Assembly: GCA_010025475.1 (NCBI GenBank)
Contig: RGTE01000068.1
Span: forward strand, 1-5,853
Direction: 5' to 3'
Length of the DNA stretch: 5,853 nt
From: Verrucomicrobiota bacterium
GTDB taxonomy: Bacteria > Verrucomicrobiota > Verrucomicrobiia > Methylacidiphilales > Verrucolacustridaceae
Part shown: piece after piece, positions 1 through 5,683 of the stretch
Layout of the letters: each line of letters begins with the position of its first letter
Position numbering within the stretch: the first letter of the stretch is position 1
Notes under the pieces: generated by a model
Database searches by the model: none
The model's input: only the letters and a program-made list of their open reading frames with translations
Told to the model about the DNA's origin: nothing
Position numbers and translations under genes: made by a program

Positions 1-430
1 ACGTCACCATGAGATCTCCCTCGATGTCGGATCCCCGCCGGGCCATGCGCCGGCCGCTTGGGCCGCGGAACCCGCCTGCTCCTCCCCCCATCCCCCCAAA
101 GAGATGCTCGAAAAAATCGCTGTATCCCGTACCGCCAAAATGGAACTCCTCCATGTCTGGCATACCCCCGCTGCCCGGGGCACCCTGCCACGCAAAACCA
201 CCGCCAGGCATCTCCCGCCCCATCTGGTCGTACTTGGCGCGCTTTGCAGGGTCGCTCAACACCTCGTAAGCCTCGTTGACCTCCTTGAACTTCTCGGCGC
301 CTTTCACTTTGTCCTTGGCCACATCGGGATGATACTCCCGGGCCTTTTTCCGGAAGGCGCTTCGGATCTCCTCGGGTGTCGCCGTCTTGGCGACTCCGAG
401 AATCTCATAATAATCTTGGTATTCCATCAT
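1..430 (-). CDS. DnaJ/CbpA-type J-domain co-chaperone (3' part beyond window)
   Basis: The first 142-143 residues of a Hsp40 co-chaperone, which would stimulate the ATPase of DnaK and deliver unfolded clients in the cytosol. Counting from the second ATG (427), the J domain spans about residues 4-70. It opens with YQDYYEILGV, has the HPD motif that contacts DnaK in YHPDVAKD, and ends near YEVLSDPAKRAKYDQMG. A Gly/Phe/Met-rich linker follows (about 71-130, including FEHLFGGMGGG). The window then cuts the start of the first C-terminal substrate-binding domain (GSDIEGDLMVT). No zinc-finger repeats are reached. The direct move from G/F linker to a DIEGDL-type strand suggests a class B (CbpA-like) protein, but this cannot be settled here. 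The start is ATGATG: the first ATG (430) overlaps the TGA of the upstream WG-repeat gene as ATGA, and the second (427) shares one base with it. Either way translation should be coupled to that gene. Confidence 0.93.
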   Translation of the reverse strand, partial: MMEYQDYYEILGVAKTATPEEIRSAFRKKAREYHPDVAKDKVKGAEKFKEVNEAYEVLSDPAKRAKYDQMGREMPGGGFAWQGAPGSGGMPDMEEFHFGGTGYSDFFEHLFGGMGGGAGGFRGPSGRRMARRGSDIEGDLMVT

Positions 431-2073
431 TCCCAACGCCCCCCGGTTTCGGGTTCTGGACCCGCCTCGGCTTCTCCGGCCACCGAAACAGCCGCCAAGC
501 CGTCGGAAAAAATTCGGACCCGACTGAACTTCGGCTCGATCCCCCAAGCTCCATCCGTCTTGAGATAACCCCATCTTGCACCCGGCTCTTTGGCCGCCGC
601 CAGCCCGTTGCGGAAAATTCCTGCTCTCTCGAAACGGGGCGCGATCACCCACTTTCCCTGCGAATTAAGATAACCCCATTTGCCGCTTTTTTCTTTCGCC
701 GGCGCCAAGCCATTTCCGAATGGGCCCACGGCCATCAGAACATCCTGGGCCTCACCTCCCGGCGAAAGATCCACCACCTTCTCCTGAAAATCCATCAACC
801 CCCATCCCGCCTCTCTTTTCCAGGCCGCCCGTTTCTCTCCCAGCGGCACCAACCCACGGTAGGGACCCGTGGTTCTTACCTTGCCCTTGCTGTCGATGAG
901 CACCAGAGGCGATCCCTCCCCTTCCGGCCGGACGGCGGCGCGGCCATCAAGGAACTTGCCCGCCTCGGCATAATCAAGACGGATCCACAACTTTCCACTC
1001 GGCAAAATATAGCCCCAGGCGGCGGGGCCCGCCGGCTTCTTGTCCTCCTTCTCCTCAAACAGTTTCGGCTCCGCCTGCTCGTCAACCGGCGCATCTTCAC
1101 TTTCCTCCACCGCTGCCAGCCCCTCGGCAAAATCCTTGGCTTGGTAAAACCTCGGGGGAATTGCGTTTTTCAGGACACCGTTCTGGCAGGCAACGTAACC
1201 CCACCGATCCTTGATCTTGACCGCTGCCAGCCCGCCCCACACTTCACGGGTTTCATCGTAGTCCATCGTACCGATTGGATTCCCTTCCCCATCAACAAAA
1301 CCCCATCGCTCCCCCAAGCGTGCCGGAGCCATCCCCCCCTGCACGATCCCGACCTGGTCAAACCGGGTGGCGTTCACCCGGTTGCCGCGTTCGTCCACAA
1401 AAAACCAGTCTCTGCCGGACCGTACCGGCACCCGTCCCACTCCCATGCGCGCAATCACTTGACCGGTCGAAGCCTCCTCCCCCTCCTTGATCTCGATCTT
1501 CACCAAAGTCCCCGTGCCCGGCGAAAGCACCGCCGCCATCGCCTGCGTGGGCCGGATCTCGGCGATTTTCTCCCCCTTGATAACCGCGTCACCTTCCAAC
1601 TTTAGCCATCGCACCACGGTGGCCGATCCGGAGTTCGGACCAAAACTCGGGCACTCGACCTCAAACTGCTTTTTTTCAAATGGGCCGACGATCCCCAAAA
1701 CCCGGACATTTCCCAAAGAGGATCCCGGAATCGCCGCCCCCCCGGCCGGTACCCCGATTTTCGTCAACATCCCGTTCACCGGCGCCGTGACCGGAATGGC
1801 CGGGTCTTTTAACTCCAGCTGTGCCAGGGCTTCGCCTTTCTTCACTTCCTGACCCTCCGTCTTCATCCACTTCACAATCTTGGCCCCCTTCTGACCCGGC
1901 AAAAATTCCGGCAAAGGCAATCCCTTGGCCAAATCCCCGCGAAACAACCCAATCTCATCGTATTGCTCGGGAATCCTGACCGCCCCACGCGTGTCCACCA
2001 TCCCCCACTTGCCTTGGCCTTGGGCCCCGGCGACCCACGCGATCGCCGTCAGAAAAAAAACTGCCCGCCCCAT
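427..2073 (-). CDS. Exported WG-repeat protein with two inserted lipoyl-like domains
   Basis: Function unknown. I count about nine WG-type beta repeats, several degenerate, with the W of the motif near residues 23, 223 (WF), 257, 291, 353, 424, 466 and 501. The repeats share the pattern WGYxxxxGxxxIxPxFxxAxxFxxGLAAV. Between the first repeat and the rest lie two biotinyl/lipoyl-like domains, about 52-126 and 139-205. They show the hallmarks VKWMKTEGQEVKKGE, TAPVNGMLTKI and VRWLKLEGDAVIKGE, SPGTGTLVKI. At the position of the modified lysine the first has Asp90 (Lys89 is adjacent) and the second Gln177, so neither looks normally lipoylated or biotinylated. An acidic linker (about 323-350) splits the later repeats, and the C-terminus is Ala/Glu/Pro-rich. 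I chose the ATG at 2073 because it puts a signal peptide at the N-terminus (MGR, hydrophobic AVFFLTAIAWVAG, likely cut after Ala17), giving 548 residues. In-frame alternatives are ATG 2103 and TTG 2169. The GAGGGG before 2073 directly abuts the ATG, so it is a poor ribosome-binding site. Confidence 0.85.
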   Translation of the reverse strand: MGRAVFFLTAIAWVAGAQGQGKWGMVDTRGAVRIPEQYDEIGLFRGDLAKGLPLPEFLPGQKGAKIVKWMKTEGQEVKKGEALAQLELKDPAIPVTAPVNGMLTKIGVPAGGAAIPGSSLGNVRVLGIVGPFEKKQFEVECPSFGPNSGSATVVRWLKLEGDAVIKGEKIAEIRPTQAMAAVLSPGTGTLVKIEIKEGEEASTGQVIARMGVGRVPVRSGRDWFFVDERGNRVNATRFDQVGIVQGGMAPARLGERWGFVDGEGNPIGTMDYDETREVWGGLAAVKIKDRWGYVACQNGVLKNAIPPRFYQAKDFAEGLAAVEESEDAPVDEQAEPKLFEEKEDKKPAGPAAWGYILPSGKLWIRLDYAEAGKFLDGRAAVRPEGEGSPLVLIDSKGKVRTTGPYRGLVPLGEKRAAWKREAGWGLMDFQEKVVDLSPGGEAQDVLMAVGPFGNGLAPAKEKSGKWGYLNSQGKWVIAPRFERAGIFRNGLAAAKEPGARWGYLKTDGAWGIEPKFSRVRIFSDGLAAVSVAGEAEAGPEPETGGRWE

Positions 2074-2148
2074 CCCCTCAGAATGCCCGCCCCTTCCGCG
2101 CATTTTAAGTTCAATCTTCGGCGGGGCGGCTTGGGGAGGTTTCCCGAA
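2074..2148. promoter_or_regulatory. Divergent intergenic region with a possible minus-strand -10 box
   Basis: This 75 bp stretch separates the minus-strand WG-repeat gene from the plus-strand metallopeptidase gene and should hold promoters for both. On the minus strand TAAAAT (2107-2102) matches a -10 hexamer at five of six positions and would place transcription start near 2095, about 22 bases before the chosen WG-gene ATG. I see no good -35 at the right distance. I see no convincing plus-strand promoter. Minus-strand TTGACG (2169-2164) resembles a -35 box but has no partner at standard spacing. If the upstream starts (ATG 2103 or TTG 2169 on minus, ATG 2083 on plus) are the real ones, this region is partly coding. 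Confidence 0.3.
2133..2139 (+). promoter_or_regulatory. Shine-Dalgarno sequence deciding the metallopeptidase start
   Basis: GGGGAGG lies 9 bases before the GTG at 2149. It is the strongest ribosome-binding site near this gene and favours GTG 2149 over the in-frame ATG at 2083, which sits only 9 bases from the divergent WG-gene start and has no purine-rich leader of its own. Confidence 0.6.
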
Positions 2149-2556
2149 GTGGCTTTTCCTTATCGTCAACTTAACCTTTCAAAAGGATTGAAACCCGATC
2201 TGCATCAACTCGCCGCGGACAGCGTTGAAAAAATCCGTGCCCGTCTTCCCCCCGAACTCCGCTCCGCATCCGAACCCGTCGTGACCCTCTTTCAGGATGT
2301 GCCCGACCAGGCGATTCTCGACCAGGGCTTCGAGCCCGACCTTCTCGGGCTTTTCGAAGGTGCCAGCCGGCTTGAAGCCGACCCCGCCTCCTCGGATCCC
2401 CCTCCCCGCATCCTCCTTTATCTGCGAAATCTTTGGGACTTGGCCGGGGGAGACCCTCAAATCTTTTCCGAAGAGGTTCGCACCACCTATCTCCACGAGC
2501 TGGGCCACTTCCTTGGCTTCGACGAGGACGACCTCACCTTGCGCAGCCTCGATTGA
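2149..2556 (+). CDS. Zincin_1-type metallopeptidase family protein (HExxH)
   Basis: A 135-residue protein of the small 'metallopeptidase family' (Zincin_1, formerly DUF1025). These are compact zinc-protease-like proteins without a known substrate. The zinc-binding motif HELGH is at residues 116-120 near the C-terminus, followed by FLGFDEDDL, whose acidic residues fit the usual place of the third ligand. Upstream family features are the helical start (LHQLAADSVEKIRARLPPEL), VVTLFQDVP, DLLGLFEG (65-71) and RILLYLRNLWDL (87-98) before EEVRTTYLHE. Length matches the family. Start is GTG 2149, set by the strong Shine-Dalgarno; an ATG at 2083 would add 22 residues that do not look like the family. 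No signal peptide, so presumably cytosolic. It is followed after 102 bp by the PUR-like gene on the same strand. Assignment by motif and layout is firm; catalytic activity is inferred. Confidence 0.88.
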   Translation: MAFPYRQLNLSKGLKPDLHQLAADSVEKIRARLPPELRSASEPVVTLFQDVPDQAILDQGFEPDLLGLFEGASRLEADPASSDPPPRILLYLRNLWDLAGGDPQIFSEEVRTTYLHELGHFLGFDEDDLTLRSLD

Positions 2557-2658
2557 GGCTTCTCCCCGCTTTCCACCTTCCACCCTCCTCCCGCTTCGGT
2601 TCCGATTGAGCTTTGGGTCCGCTTGCCCTACCTTCAACCGGAAAGGGAGGGATTGTTT
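2557..2658 (+). promoter_or_regulatory. Intergenic spacer with a weak candidate promoter
   Basis: This 102 bp separates the metallopeptidase gene from the PUR-like gene. It is pyrimidine-rich at first, with no clear terminator hairpin. TTGAGC (2606-2611) and TACCTT (2629-2634) are 17 bases apart, which fits sigma-70 spacing, but the -10 matches only three of six positions. The two genes may be cotranscribed or the second may have its own promoter; the sequence does not decide. Confidence 0.2.
2644..2650 (+). promoter_or_regulatory. Shine-Dalgarno sequence of the PUR-like gene
   Basis: AGGGAGG ends 8 bases before ATG 2659. It selects that ATG over the in-frame upstream TTG at 2623, which has no comparable leader. 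Confidence 0.7.
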
Positions 2659-2886
2659 ATGGACCGTGAAGGGGAACGAACGCTGCGCTCGGAAAAGGTG
2701 CAGATTGAGAGAAAGACCTTCTTTCTTGATCTTAAGGAAAACGACCGGGGCCGCTTCCTGCGGATCACGGAAGACGTGGGTGGCCGGCGGGATCGGATCA
2801 TTATGCCGGCCAGCGGCATGGAGGATTTTGCCCGGGCTCTCGACGATCTGATTATTTACGAACAGGAAGAACTCGGCCCCCGCTGA
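2659..2886 (+). CDS. Single-repeat PUR-alpha-like nucleic-acid-binding protein
   Basis: A 75-residue protein with one PUR repeat. The core is RKTFFLDLKENDRGRFLRIT (about 18-37), followed by GGRRDRIIMPASGMEDFARALDDLI (in two parts, about 41-50 and 51-65). This closely follows the repeat of animal Pur-alpha (pattern F-LD-KEN-RGRFL-I-E, then R--I-P--G--F---L) and the bacterial PUR proteins. Bacterial versions such as the Borrelia protein have one repeat and dimerise to build the binding surface that three repeats make in eukaryotes; they bind single-stranded DNA and RNA. The same is inferred here. The Arg/Lys-rich N-terminus (about 7-19) fits nucleic-acid contact, and the tail is acidic. ATG 2659 is backed by a strong Shine-Dalgarno. 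The gene stops 6 bp before the end of the convergent yyaL-like gene. Confidence 0.85.
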   Translation: MDREGERTLRSEKVQIERKTFFLDLKENDRGRFLRITEDVGGRRDRIIMPASGMEDFARALDDLIIYEQEELGPR

Positions 2887-2907
2887 CCGGGCTTAAGCCG
2901 GTTTCTT
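2886..2907 (+). terminator. Weak candidate hairpin terminator between convergent genes
   Basis: ACCGG (2886-2890) and CCGGT (2898-2902) can pair around a 7-base loop, followed by TTTCTT. The stem starts on the last base of the PUR-like stop codon, and the loop contains the minus-strand TAA stop of the yyaL-like gene. The stem is short and the T-run interrupted, so efficiency is doubtful. It has no T-tract in the minus direction, so it would serve only the plus-strand genes. Confidence 0.3.
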
Positions 2908-4938
2908 GAATTCCCGAATCAAATCGTCAGGCCGGAAGACAGGCTTTCGGCAGAGGTTTCCCTCGCATAAAAACGCCGTCGCTTTCTTGGCCTGCGCGGC
3001 CAAGGACCGCACAAACTCACTCGGGTGACTTCCGTCTGCCCGCGTCATCAACACATCGGGTCGATAGACCGTCCCGGCCACTTTTCGCAACACCTCCAAC
3101 TCCTCTCCAGGCCAAGGTCCCACCAACACCAGCCGAGCGGGAGCTTCATGAAACCTTTCCAGAGCGATCAGGGCATGAGGCACGGCTTGGGGCAGCCTCC
3201 GCAGCCTCTCTCCCAGCCAGTCCAGAACCCGTCCGGCAGCCTCCGTCCAGCGTTTGTCATCCGTCAACCGCCCCAGCTCAGCCAAAGCCAAAGCTGCCGT
3301 CGCGTTCCCGCTAGGCTCCGCCCCGTCGTAATCATCCTTCATGCGGGCCAGCAAACTCCGGTCTGCCGTTGCCCATAAACCTCCTCCCCCCCGGTCTTCA
3401 AACTTCTCCAGCAGGATCTCCGATAACTGGATGGCTCGGTGGAGGCAGGAAGTCTCGAGGGTGGCCTGATGCAAGTCCACCAGCGCCTGAACCATCGATG
3501 CATAATCTTCCAGTAGCTGCACCTCGTCCTTTTTTCCCAATCTCCACCGGTGGATCAGCGTTCCATCCGTCCGCGTCATCTCTTTCTCCACAAACGCCCA
3601 TATTTCCCGGGCGCTTTTCGCGTAGGCGACCGCCCCCCCCCATCGCGCCGCCCGTGCATAGCCGGAGATGGCCAAGGCGTTCCACGCACAAAGAATTTTA
3701 TCATCCCTCCCCGGGCGGGTCCGCTTGCCCCGTTCGCAGGCCAACTTGGAACGCAGAGACCCCAACCACACCTCCTCCTCTTTCGAGGGGATTCGTTTTC
3801 GAGCCAGCACGTTCCAACCCCGTTCGGGATGATGGGGATCCATGAAGTTTCCCTCTTCACTCATCTCCCAGAACCGCTGGGCCGTCTGCCACTCCTCCTC
3901 CGAGGCCAACGCCCTTACCTCGGTCAGTTTCCAGACATAAAACTTACCCTCGACCCCCTCGCTGTCGGCGTCCTCCGCAGAAGCCAACCCCCCGCCCTCC
4001 ATCCGCATATCCCTCTGCAGATAGCGGTCGATCCCCGCCACCACTTGTCCCGGCCAAAGCTCTCCCGTTGCCGTGCCCAGTTCCGCATAAAAGGCCATCA
4101 GCTGGCCGTTGTCGTACAGCATTTTTTCGAAGTGGGGCACCGCCCAGCCTGCGTCCACCGCATAACGGTGAAACCCATCCCCCACCTGGTCGTAAATGCC
4201 GCCGGAGGCCATCGCTCGGCCGGTATGCCGCACGATCTCCAACAGCTTTTCGCTTCTCTCGGCATAGGACCGCCGCAGCAGAAACAGGGGCTGGCTCGGA
4301 CGCGGAAACTTGGGTGCCCCGCCAAAACCGCCATGCTTGCGGTCATATTCCGCCGCCAACTCCTCCGTTGCCGTCTGCAGAATCTTTTGTGCATCCCGAA
4401 TCTCCCCTGGTCCCACCGAGCTCTCTCCCACCGCGCGGATTTGGGCAGAAAGCTTCTCCGCCCAGCTCTCCACCTCCCCTTTCCTCTCCCTCCACGCGGA
4501 AGCGATTTGCTGGAGCACCTCGGGAAAGCCCGGGCGGCCGTAAGCCCCATGGGGAGGAAAATAAGTTCCCCCAAAAAACGGTTTCCCTTCTGGCGTGAGC
4601 CAGACCGAAAGCGGCCACCCCCCCTGCCCGGTCATCGCCTGCACTGCCGTCATGTACACCCGATCCACATCCGGCCGCTCCTCGCGGTCCACTTTCACCG
4701 GAATAAAGTCGCGATTGAGAAGTTCCGCCGTCTTCTCATTCTCGAACGACTCCCTTTCCATCACATGGCACCAGTGGCAGGTGGAATAGCCGATGCTGAG
4801 AAACACCGGCTTGTTTGCGGCCTTGGCCTTTTCCCACACCGGCGGCCCCCACGGCATCCAAACCACCGGATTATGGGCGTGCTGCAGCAGGTAGGGACTC
4901 ACTTCCCCCGCCAAGGCATTGGCTTTTTTCAAACCCAT
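2893..4938 (-). CDS. yyaL: YyaL/SPATA20-like thioredoxin-domain protein (DUF255)
   Basis: A 681-residue, full-length member of the family typified by Bacillus YyaL and animal SPATA20. An N-terminal thioredoxin-like domain (PF03190, about 1-165) is fused to an (alpha/alpha)6-barrel resembling N-acylglucosamine 2-epimerase and glycosidases. Family marks are all present: SPYLLQHAHNPVVWMPWG (14-31), the CHWC active-site motif (54-57), VKVDREERPDVD (81-92), GQGGWPLSVWLTP (104-116) and GGTYFPP (123-129). In the barrel are GGIYDQVGDGFHRYAVD (246-262), PHFEKMLYDN (268-277), SAEDADSEG (320-328), FYVW (333-336) and DDKILCAWNAL (412-422). A C-terminal Cys pair, CEGNLC (658-663), is also typical. The biochemical role of the family is not established. 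There is no signal peptide, so it is likely cytosolic. Its ATG overlaps the end of mqnA by 10 bp; GGAAGG lies 10 bases upstream as the ribosome-binding site. Cotranscription with mqnEA is therefore likely. Confidence 0.95.
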   Translation of the reverse strand: MGLKKANALAGEVSPYLLQHAHNPVVWMPWGPPVWEKAKAANKPVFLSIGYSTCHWCHVMERESFENEKTAELLNRDFIPVKVDREERPDVDRVYMTAVQAMTGQGGWPLSVWLTPEGKPFFGGTYFPPHGAYGRPGFPEVLQQIASAWRERKGEVESWAEKLSAQIRAVGESSVGPGEIRDAQKILQTATEELAAEYDRKHGGFGGAPKFPRPSQPLFLLRRSYAERSEKLLEIVRHTGRAMASGGIYDQVGDGFHRYAVDAGWAVPHFEKMLYDNGQLMAFYAELGTATGELWPGQVVAGIDRYLQRDMRMEGGGLASAEDADSEGVEGKFYVWKLTEVRALASEEEWQTAQRFWEMSEEGNFMDPHHPERGWNVLARKRIPSKEEEVWLGSLRSKLACERGKRTRPGRDDKILCAWNALAISGYARAARWGGAVAYAKSAREIWAFVEKEMTRTDGTLIHRWRLGKKDEVQLLEDYASMVQALVDLHQATLETSCLHRAIQLSEILLEKFEDRGGGGLWATADRSLLARMKDDYDGAEPSGNATAALALAELGRLTDDKRWTEAAGRVLDWLGERLRRLPQAVPHALIALERFHEAPARLVLVGPWPGEELEVLRKVAGTVYRPDVLMTRADGSHPSEFVRSLAAQAKKATAFLCEGNLCRKPVFRPDDLIREFKKPA

Positions 4939-5627
4939 GCGATATCGACCTTCCCGAGTCCGCCCCGTTTCGCAAATTCGGCCAGTCCATCTTTCTCCTC
5001 CGGCCCCAGCCCGTAACGAATGCAGCGCGTCAGATACTCTTTTTCCTTCTCGTCCCCGGCCAGCCCGGCACGCCTCCCGATGCCTTCACGGAACGCCTCA
5101 CGGAACCTGTCCAAATCCGCCGGCTCAAGCCGGACTTTTGGCCCAAAGGCCCAGACTGCAAAGACAAACGGCTTCCCCGTCCACTCGGTCCAGGCTCTTC
5201 CCAGATCCAGCACCCCCTGGCCATTTCTGCGGTTCCACTCCTCCAAGGCCACATCCCCAATCAGCAGCCGGGCGTCGGCCGGGTTCTTTTCCGCCAAGGA
5301 AATTCCCAAATGCTGGGCCAGTAGTTTCCAAAGCTGAACGGAGGTGGCCGAATGGGGCGTCAGCTGAATGGATCGGCATTCTGGCAACGGCTGGTCGTGA
5401 AAAACCCCCACGCTCCTGACTTCACCCTTGGATCCGATCGCCACCCCTTCCAACACCCGGGTCCCCGACCGGGTCAGCACCTCCCATACCGGCACCAGCG
5501 CCAAGTCCACCTCTCCGGCCCATAGTTTCTGCGCTAGCTCCTTGGGGTGTGCCCAGACCGGCTCGCTCCCCTCCCACGCTTTGGCAAAGGGCCTGGCATG
5601 CCCGTAGGGAACGCAACCGATCTTCAT
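4929..5627 (-). CDS. mqnA: Chorismate dehydratase MqnA (futalosine menaquinone pathway)
   Basis: MqnA removes water from chorismate to give 3-[(1-carboxyvinyl)oxy]benzoate, the first step of the futalosine route to menaquinone. At 232 residues it is slightly short for this periplasmic-binding-protein-like cytosolic family. Motifs: KIGCVPYGHARPF (2-14), ELAQKLWAGEVDLALVPV (30-47), GSKGEVRSVGVF (65-76), HSATSV (92-97, the usual SRTS region), LLIGDVAL (121-128) and DLGRAWTEWTGKPFVFAVWA (141-160), the strongest signature. At 9-10 the usual Leu-Asn reads Gly-His. ATG 5627 begins right at the first conserved strand. A GTG at 5663 would add 12 residues (EGGKWGGYHEK) without family resemblance, though purine-rich sequence precedes both. 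The gene follows mqnE by 56 bp and overlaps the yyaL-like gene by 10 bp, as expected for one operon. Confidence 0.92.
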   Translation of the reverse strand: MKIGCVPYGHARPFAKAWEGSEPVWAHPKELAQKLWAGEVDLALVPVWEVLTRSGTRVLEGVAIGSKGEVRSVGVFHDQPLPECRSIQLTPHSATSVQLWKLLAQHLGISLAEKNPADARLLIGDVALEEWNRRNGQGVLDLGRAWTEWTGKPFVFAVWAFGPKVRLEPADLDRFREAFREGIGRRAGLAGDEKEKEYLTRCIRYGLGPEEKDGLAEFAKRGGLGKVDIAWV

Positions 5628-5683
5628 TTTTTCATGATAACCACCCCACTTCCCGCCTTCCACCTTGTACCAGCCCGAACTTC
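5628..5683 (-). promoter_or_regulatory. mqnE-mqnA spacer with a tiny ORF overlapping the mqnA start
   Basis: This 56 bp leader is purine-rich on the minus strand (GGTGGAAGGCGGGAAGTGGG then GTGG). The best-spaced Shine-Dalgarno-like GGTGG sits 5 bases before ATG 5635. That ATG reads only Met-Lys-Lys before a TGA, and the TGA overlaps the mqnA ATG as ATGA. From GGTGG to the mqnA ATG itself the gap is 13 bases, long for direct initiation. The tiny ORF may couple initiation by restart, or be chance. Confidence 0.3.

Noticed and set aside
376..1605. 409-codon plus-strand open frame
   Set aside because: Antisense to the WG-repeat gene, whose minus-strand translation has clear repeats and lipoyl-like domains. 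The plus translation is Pro/Arg/His-rich with no family signal, as expected from a GC-rich shadow frame.
1450..1920. The lipoyl-like domains as working lipoyl or biotin carriers
   Set aside because: The lysine is missing at the expected position in both copies, and the protein appears exported. Kept as a structural observation only.
1963..2148. N-terminal extension of the metallopeptidase into the WG-repeat gene
   Set aside because: It would overlap the signal-peptide region of the divergent gene, adds Pro/Arg-rich residues unlike the family, and ignores the strong ribosome-binding site before GTG 2149.
2164..2169. Minus-strand TTGACG as a -35 box for the WG-repeat gene
   Set aside because: No -10-like hexamer occurs at 16-18 bases; the sequence there is GC-rich.
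2179..2637. 152-codon minus-strand open frame opposite the metallopeptidase gene
   Set aside because: The plus strand encodes a recognisable HExxH family protein with a strong Shine-Dalgarno; the minus translation shows no domain.
3550..5016. 488-codon plus-strand open frame
   Set aside because: Antisense to the yyaL-like gene, which shows every family motif on the minus strand. The plus translation is Pro/Arg/His-rich low-complexity sequence.
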